The notes under the pieces were generated by a model. That model did not search any database. It was not told the origin of the DNA and saw nothing but the letters and a program-made list of their open reading frames with translations. Of a stretch of 15,583 nt of DNA, positions 13,130 through 15,583 are shown piece after piece. The stretch's first letter is position 1. Each line of letters opens with the position of its first letter. Origin of the DNA: Bacteroidales bacterium UBA3623 (GTDB lineage Bacteria; Bacteroidota; Bacteroidia; Bacteroidales; UBA932); assembly GCA_002373715.1 (NCBI GenBank), contig DFLI01000039.1, positions 1 through 15,583 on the forward strand. Reading direction: 5' to 3'. Position numbers and translations under genes: made by a program.

Positions 13130-15312
13130 TGAAAAAAACCATGCTTTTGGCGGCGCTTTGTGCGCTGCCCCTCTGCGCCCAGGCGCAGGAAAAGACGGAG
13201 CGTCTGGACTCCGTAGTTGTATCGGCCTCCCGTGCCGGCAAACAAACTCCCGTCACTTACACCAGCCTTGGCAAGGCAGAACTGTCGCAGGACAATCCTA
13301 TGAATTCCCTGCCCATGACGCTGAACCTGCTGCCGTCCGTTGTCACCTACAACGAGGGAGGCACCGGGCTGGGCAACTCGGCCATGACCATCCGCGGCTC
13401 CAAAGGCTCGCAGATTAACGTGACGCTCAACGGCATCACCCTCAACGATGCCGAAAGCCAGGAAGTGTTCTGGGTGAACATCCCCTCCCTCACCAACCTG
13501 CTCTCTTCCGTGCAGGTGCAGCGCGGACTGGGGACATCGGCCAACGGGGCCGGAGCTTTTGGCGCCAGCATCAACATGAACACCGCTTTCGTGGGGGCCA
13601 GCCCCAGCGGCGGCGTAGAGATAAGTGCCGGTTCCTATTCCACCTTCATCACCTCGGCCGCCTTCTCCACCGGTCTTCTGCGCAGCGGGCTCTACTTTAA
13701 CGTAGCGGCCAATTTCGGCCATACAGATGGCTACATCCGTAACGCCAAGGTGAACTCCCAGTCCGTTTTCGCCGTGCTGGGTTGGCTCAAAGGAAAGCGT
13801 TCCCTTCGCCTTACCTACCTCATGGGCAACCAGAAGAGTGGCATCACCTGGGACGGCATAGACCTGGAGCAGTATGCCATAGACCGCCGTTACAACGGCG
13901 CCGGAGAGTACTACGACGAGGATGGTAACGTGCATTACTACTCCAACCAGACGGACAATTACCGCCAGCACCACCTGCAGCTCAACTACACCCGCGCCTT
14001 CGGTGAACACCTCACCTGGACCAATACCTTTAATTATACCCGCGGAGACGGCTACGACGAGTACTATAAGTGCAACAAAAAGTTGAAGAATTACGGTTTT
14101 CCGGCCGATATCCAGCCCGCCCGGAGCGATATCGTGTATCGCAAGGGCATGGACAATGACTACTGGGTGCTTAACTCCAACCTCCGTTATCGCTCCGCCA
14201 AGCTGGATGTGACCGGCGGCCTCAGCTGGAGCAACTACCGCGGCGGCCACTGGGGTCAGGTGCTCTGGACCAAAACCCTGGGAGATGTGGAAAGTCCCGA
14301 CTGGTACTCCAGTACGGCCGGGAAGTTGGACCGGAGTGCCTTTTTGAGGGCCGAATATCACCCCTGGAAATGGCTCACGGCATATGTAGATCTCCAGTAC
14401 CGCAGCATCCGATACAAGATGGATGGGGTGGACGATGACTGGATAGAGTATGGCAGGGTTCCGGAAGACCGCCTGGAATACCAGTCCAACTGGCGCTTCT
14501 TCAACCCCCGCGGTGGCCTCACGGCAGCCTGGGACGGCCATAAGCTCTACGCTTCGGTGGCATACGGCAACCGTGAGCCCGGCCGCGGAGACATCAAGGA
14601 AAACATCAAGGGCACTGGCGCCCCCATCCAGCCGGAAAAGATGGTGGACGTGGAAGCCGGCTACGCCTACAGCGGCCAGCACCTCAGCGCATCGGCCAAC
14701 ATCTACGCCATGGAATACAGGGACATGCTCCTGGAAACGGGCCGATTGTCCTCTTCCGGCTACGCCATCAAGGAAAATGTCCCCCGTGCCTGGCGCCGGG
14801 GCGTAGAACTGGCGGCCGCCTGGCAGCCGCTCAAATGGCTCAAGGCCGACGGCAACCTCACCCTGTCGCTGAACCAGATTGCCGATTATACCTCCTACGT
14901 CCCCTACGACGACTACTCCGGCACCGTCCCCGTGAACTACGGGAAAACCACCATGCTCATGTCGCCTTCGGTCATTGGCATGGCCCGCCTCAGCTTCACT
15001 CCCGGGAAGCGCTGGATCCTTTCCGTAGACGGAAAATACGTGGGAAAGCAGTATCTTGACAACTCCATGAGGGAAGAAATGGCCATTCCCCAATATTTTA
15101 TTATGGATGCCCAAGTGCAAAAGGACATTCCCGTGGGCCCCGGCATTTTGAACCTGGGCTTCTACGTGCATAACCTCTTGAATCACATGTATTACGCCTC
15201 TGGATGGCGCTGGGAAAGCATTTCGAAAGAAGACGGAAGCCTCTATTACGGGGTAGGAGTTTACCCCCAGGCTCCAATAAATTTCATGATAAAAGCACGC
15301 TTTACTTTTTAA
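13129..15312 (+). CDS. TonB-dependent outer membrane receptor, probable thiamin (vitamin B1) transporter
   Basis: A 727-residue TonB-dependent receptor. The signal peptide is residues 1-20 (MKKTMLLAALCALPLCAQAQ), with a TonB-box-like RLDSVVVSASR at 25-35. The plug domain (~41-150) shows NLLPSVVTYNEGGTG, MTIRGSKGSQINVTLNGI and VQVQRGLGTSANGAGAFGASINM. A long aromatic-rich beta-barrel (~155-727) ends in a terminal phenylalanine (ARFTF), as needed for Bam recognition. The ATG directly follows a TPP riboswitch, so expression should fall when TPP is plentiful. Thiamin-linked receptors of this kind (OMPthi in Bacteroides) are known, usually next to the inner-membrane transporter pnuT. Here no pnuT follows, so the transporter must be elsewhere. 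Substrate assignment rests on the riboswitch; thiamin, its phosphates or a precursor are all possible. Confidence 0.9.
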   Translation: MKKTMLLAALCALPLCAQAQEKTERLDSVVVSASRAGKQTPVTYTSLGKAELSQDNPMNSLPMTLNLLPSVVTYNEGGTGLGNSAMTIRGSKGSQINVTLNGITLNDAESQEVFWVNIPSLTNLLSSVQVQRGLGTSANGAGAFGASINMNTAFVGASPSGGVEISAGSYSTFITSAAFSTGLLRSGLYFNVAANFGHTDGYIRNAKVNSQSVFAVLGWLKGKRSLRLTYLMGNQKSGITWDGIDLEQYAIDRRYNGAGEYYDEDGNVHYYSNQTDNYRQHHLQLNYTRAFGEHLTWTNTFNYTRGDGYDEYYKCNKKLKNYGFPADIQPARSDIVYRKGMDNDYWVLNSNLRYRSAKLDVTGGLSWSNYRGGHWGQVLWTKTLGDVESPDWYSSTAGKLDRSAFLRAEYHPWKWLTAYVDLQYRSIRYKMDGVDDDWIEYGRVPEDRLEYQSNWRFFNPRGGLTAAWDGHKLYASVAYGNREPGRGDIKENIKGTGAPIQPEKMVDVEAGYAYSGQHLSASANIYAMEYRDMLLETGRLSSSGYAIKENVPRAWRRGVELAAAWQPLKWLKADGNLTLSLNQIADYTSYVPYDDYSGTVPVNYGKTTMLMSPSVIGMARLSFTPGKRWILSVDGKYVGKQYLDNSMREEMAIPQYFIMDAQVQKDIPVGPGILNLGFYVHNLLNHMYYASGWRWESISKEDGSLYYGVGVYPQAPINFMIKARFTF

Positions 15313-15346
15313 AATATTTTATTTAATAAAAAATAGTTAAAAAAAT

Positions 15347-15377
15347 TTTGGAAGAATAAAAAACTTTACTAACTTTG
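15347..15377 (+). promoter_or_regulatory. Consensus Bacteroidota promoter in the intergenic region
   Basis: TTTG (15347-15350), a 19-base spacer and TAACTTTG (15370-15377) match the sigma-ABfr consensus fully, making this the best promoter in the window. Transcription would start near 15384. No protein gene of useful size follows before the terminator. Confidence 0.8.
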
Positions 15378-15383
15378 CATTAG

Positions 15384-15515
15384 GAAAACGGGTGAAAGCT
15401 CCTTTTCCAAGACGAAACGCTTTTTCTAACCAACTAATTAACCTTCTTCTTTAAGGTAAGAATACACTACTAACTAACCAAACAAAGCCCGCAGTGATGC
15501 GGGCTTTGTTTGTAC
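15384..15515 (+). ncRNA. Candidate small RNA between the TonB receptor and rnpB
   Basis: A consensus promoter and a strong intrinsic terminator bracket ~130 bases without an ATG-started reading frame. Possible structure: GGAAAA (15383-15388) with TTTTCC (15403-15408), and ACCTT (15441-15445) with AAGGT (15453-15457). The remainder is A/C-rich and open. The only reading frame noticed starts with GTG at 15392 and would encode 20 residues, ending at 15454; I give it little weight. It does not match an RNA family I can recognise. Alternatively it could be the 3' untranslated region of the receptor mRNA, since no other terminator follows that gene. Confidence 0.5.
15480..15511 (+). terminator. Intrinsic terminator of the candidate small RNA
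   Basis: AAACAAAGCCCGCA (15480-15493) and TGCGGGCTTTGTTT (15498-15511) form a perfect 14-bp stem around the loop GTGA, ending in a T-rich strand. It would stop the small RNA and any read-through from the receptor gene. Confidence 0.85.
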
Positions 15516-15517
15516 CT

Positions 15518-15546
15518 AAAAAGGCCCCCGGAAAACCGGGAGCCTT
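15518..15546 (-). terminator. Intrinsic terminator of the minus-strand RNA at the right edge
   Basis: AAGGCCCCCGG (15521-15531) and CCGGGAGCCTT (15536-15546) pair with a single mismatch around an AAAA loop. Read on the minus strand the stem is followed by TTTTTA, the usual U-tail. It directly follows the rnpB-like 3' end. Confidence 0.8.
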
Positions 15547-15583
15547 AAGAAAATGGTAAAGCCGTAAGCCGCTTTCTGTTTTT
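15547..15583 (-). ncRNA. rnpB: Probable 3' end of RNase P RNA, cut by window edge
   Basis: On the minus strand the last bases read ACAGAAAGCGGCTTACGGC. This fits the conserved 3'-terminal block of type-A RNase P RNA (ACAGAAcCCGGCTTA in E. coli), here with GCGG in place of CCGG. An intrinsic terminator follows at once, as expected for a free-standing RNA gene. RNase P RNA cleaves 5' leaders from pre-tRNAs. Only ~37 bases are inside the window, so the call depends on that one block. Confidence 0.65.

Noticed and set aside
13039..15186. 715-codon open frame on the minus strand opposite the TonB receptor
   Set aside because: It is the antisense shadow of a clear TonB receptor gene. It has low-complexity Val/Gly/His-rich sequence, no recognisable domain, and would run through the riboswitch.

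Overview
The window looks like a chromosomal housekeeping segment from a member of the Bacteroidota, probably Bacteroidales. Several genes carry the Bacteroidota -7 promoter element TAnnTTTG just upstream, and the classical Shine-Dalgarno sequence is mostly absent. The protein content agrees with this: a 626-residue YidC with a large periplasmic domain, a multi-repeat DUF349 protein, a 402-residue one-chain serine dehydratase, and a TonB-dependent receptor behind a TPP riboswitch. Coding DNA is GC-rich and compact, with A/T-rich promoters. I cannot name a genus.

Layout. At 1-2453 (+) a periplasmic-type histidine acid phosphatase/glycerophosphodiester phosphodiesterase fusion (cut by the left edge) overlaps by one base a small winged-helix protein of the AlkZ-related type. 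From 7747 down to 2450 (-) lie trmD, a DUF349 protein, yidC and yggS. yidC ends inside a perfect 16-bp terminator-like hairpin, and yggS carries an in-frame palindromic insertion. A divergent promoter pair at 7748-7805 separates trmD from sdaA (+). sdaA and pgi (-) converge on a two-way terminator. A second divergent promoter region (10402-10517) separates pgi from an unusual lipoprotein that joins a formylglycine-generating-enzyme-like domain to a sialidase-like propeller. A glutaminyl-peptide cyclotransferase lipoprotein follows, then a TPP riboswitch and the TonB receptor it controls. The right edge holds a candidate small RNA with its own promoter and terminator, converging on what looks like the 3' end of rnpB (-).

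How the genes work together. Most are core functions: tRNA modification, membrane insertion, PLP homeostasis, glycolysis and serine deamination. The accessory part is envelope and nutrient oriented: scavenging of phosphate or glycerol phosphate (first gene), glycan-related lipoprotein (FGE/sialidase), N-terminal pyroglutamate formation, and thiamin uptake across the outer membrane under TPP control.

The most notable signals are not genes: a 111-bp palindromic element read through in frame within yggS; a different GC-rich palindrome sitting in the variable P3 arm of the TPP riboswitch; a 7-mer, GGCCGAT, present about 26 times on both strands; and the unusual FGE/sialidase fusion with a tandem-repeat linker. 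There is no CRISPR array, tRNA, transposase or phage gene. No gene-free stretch exceeds 300 bases; the longest is the 271 bases after the TonB receptor gene.
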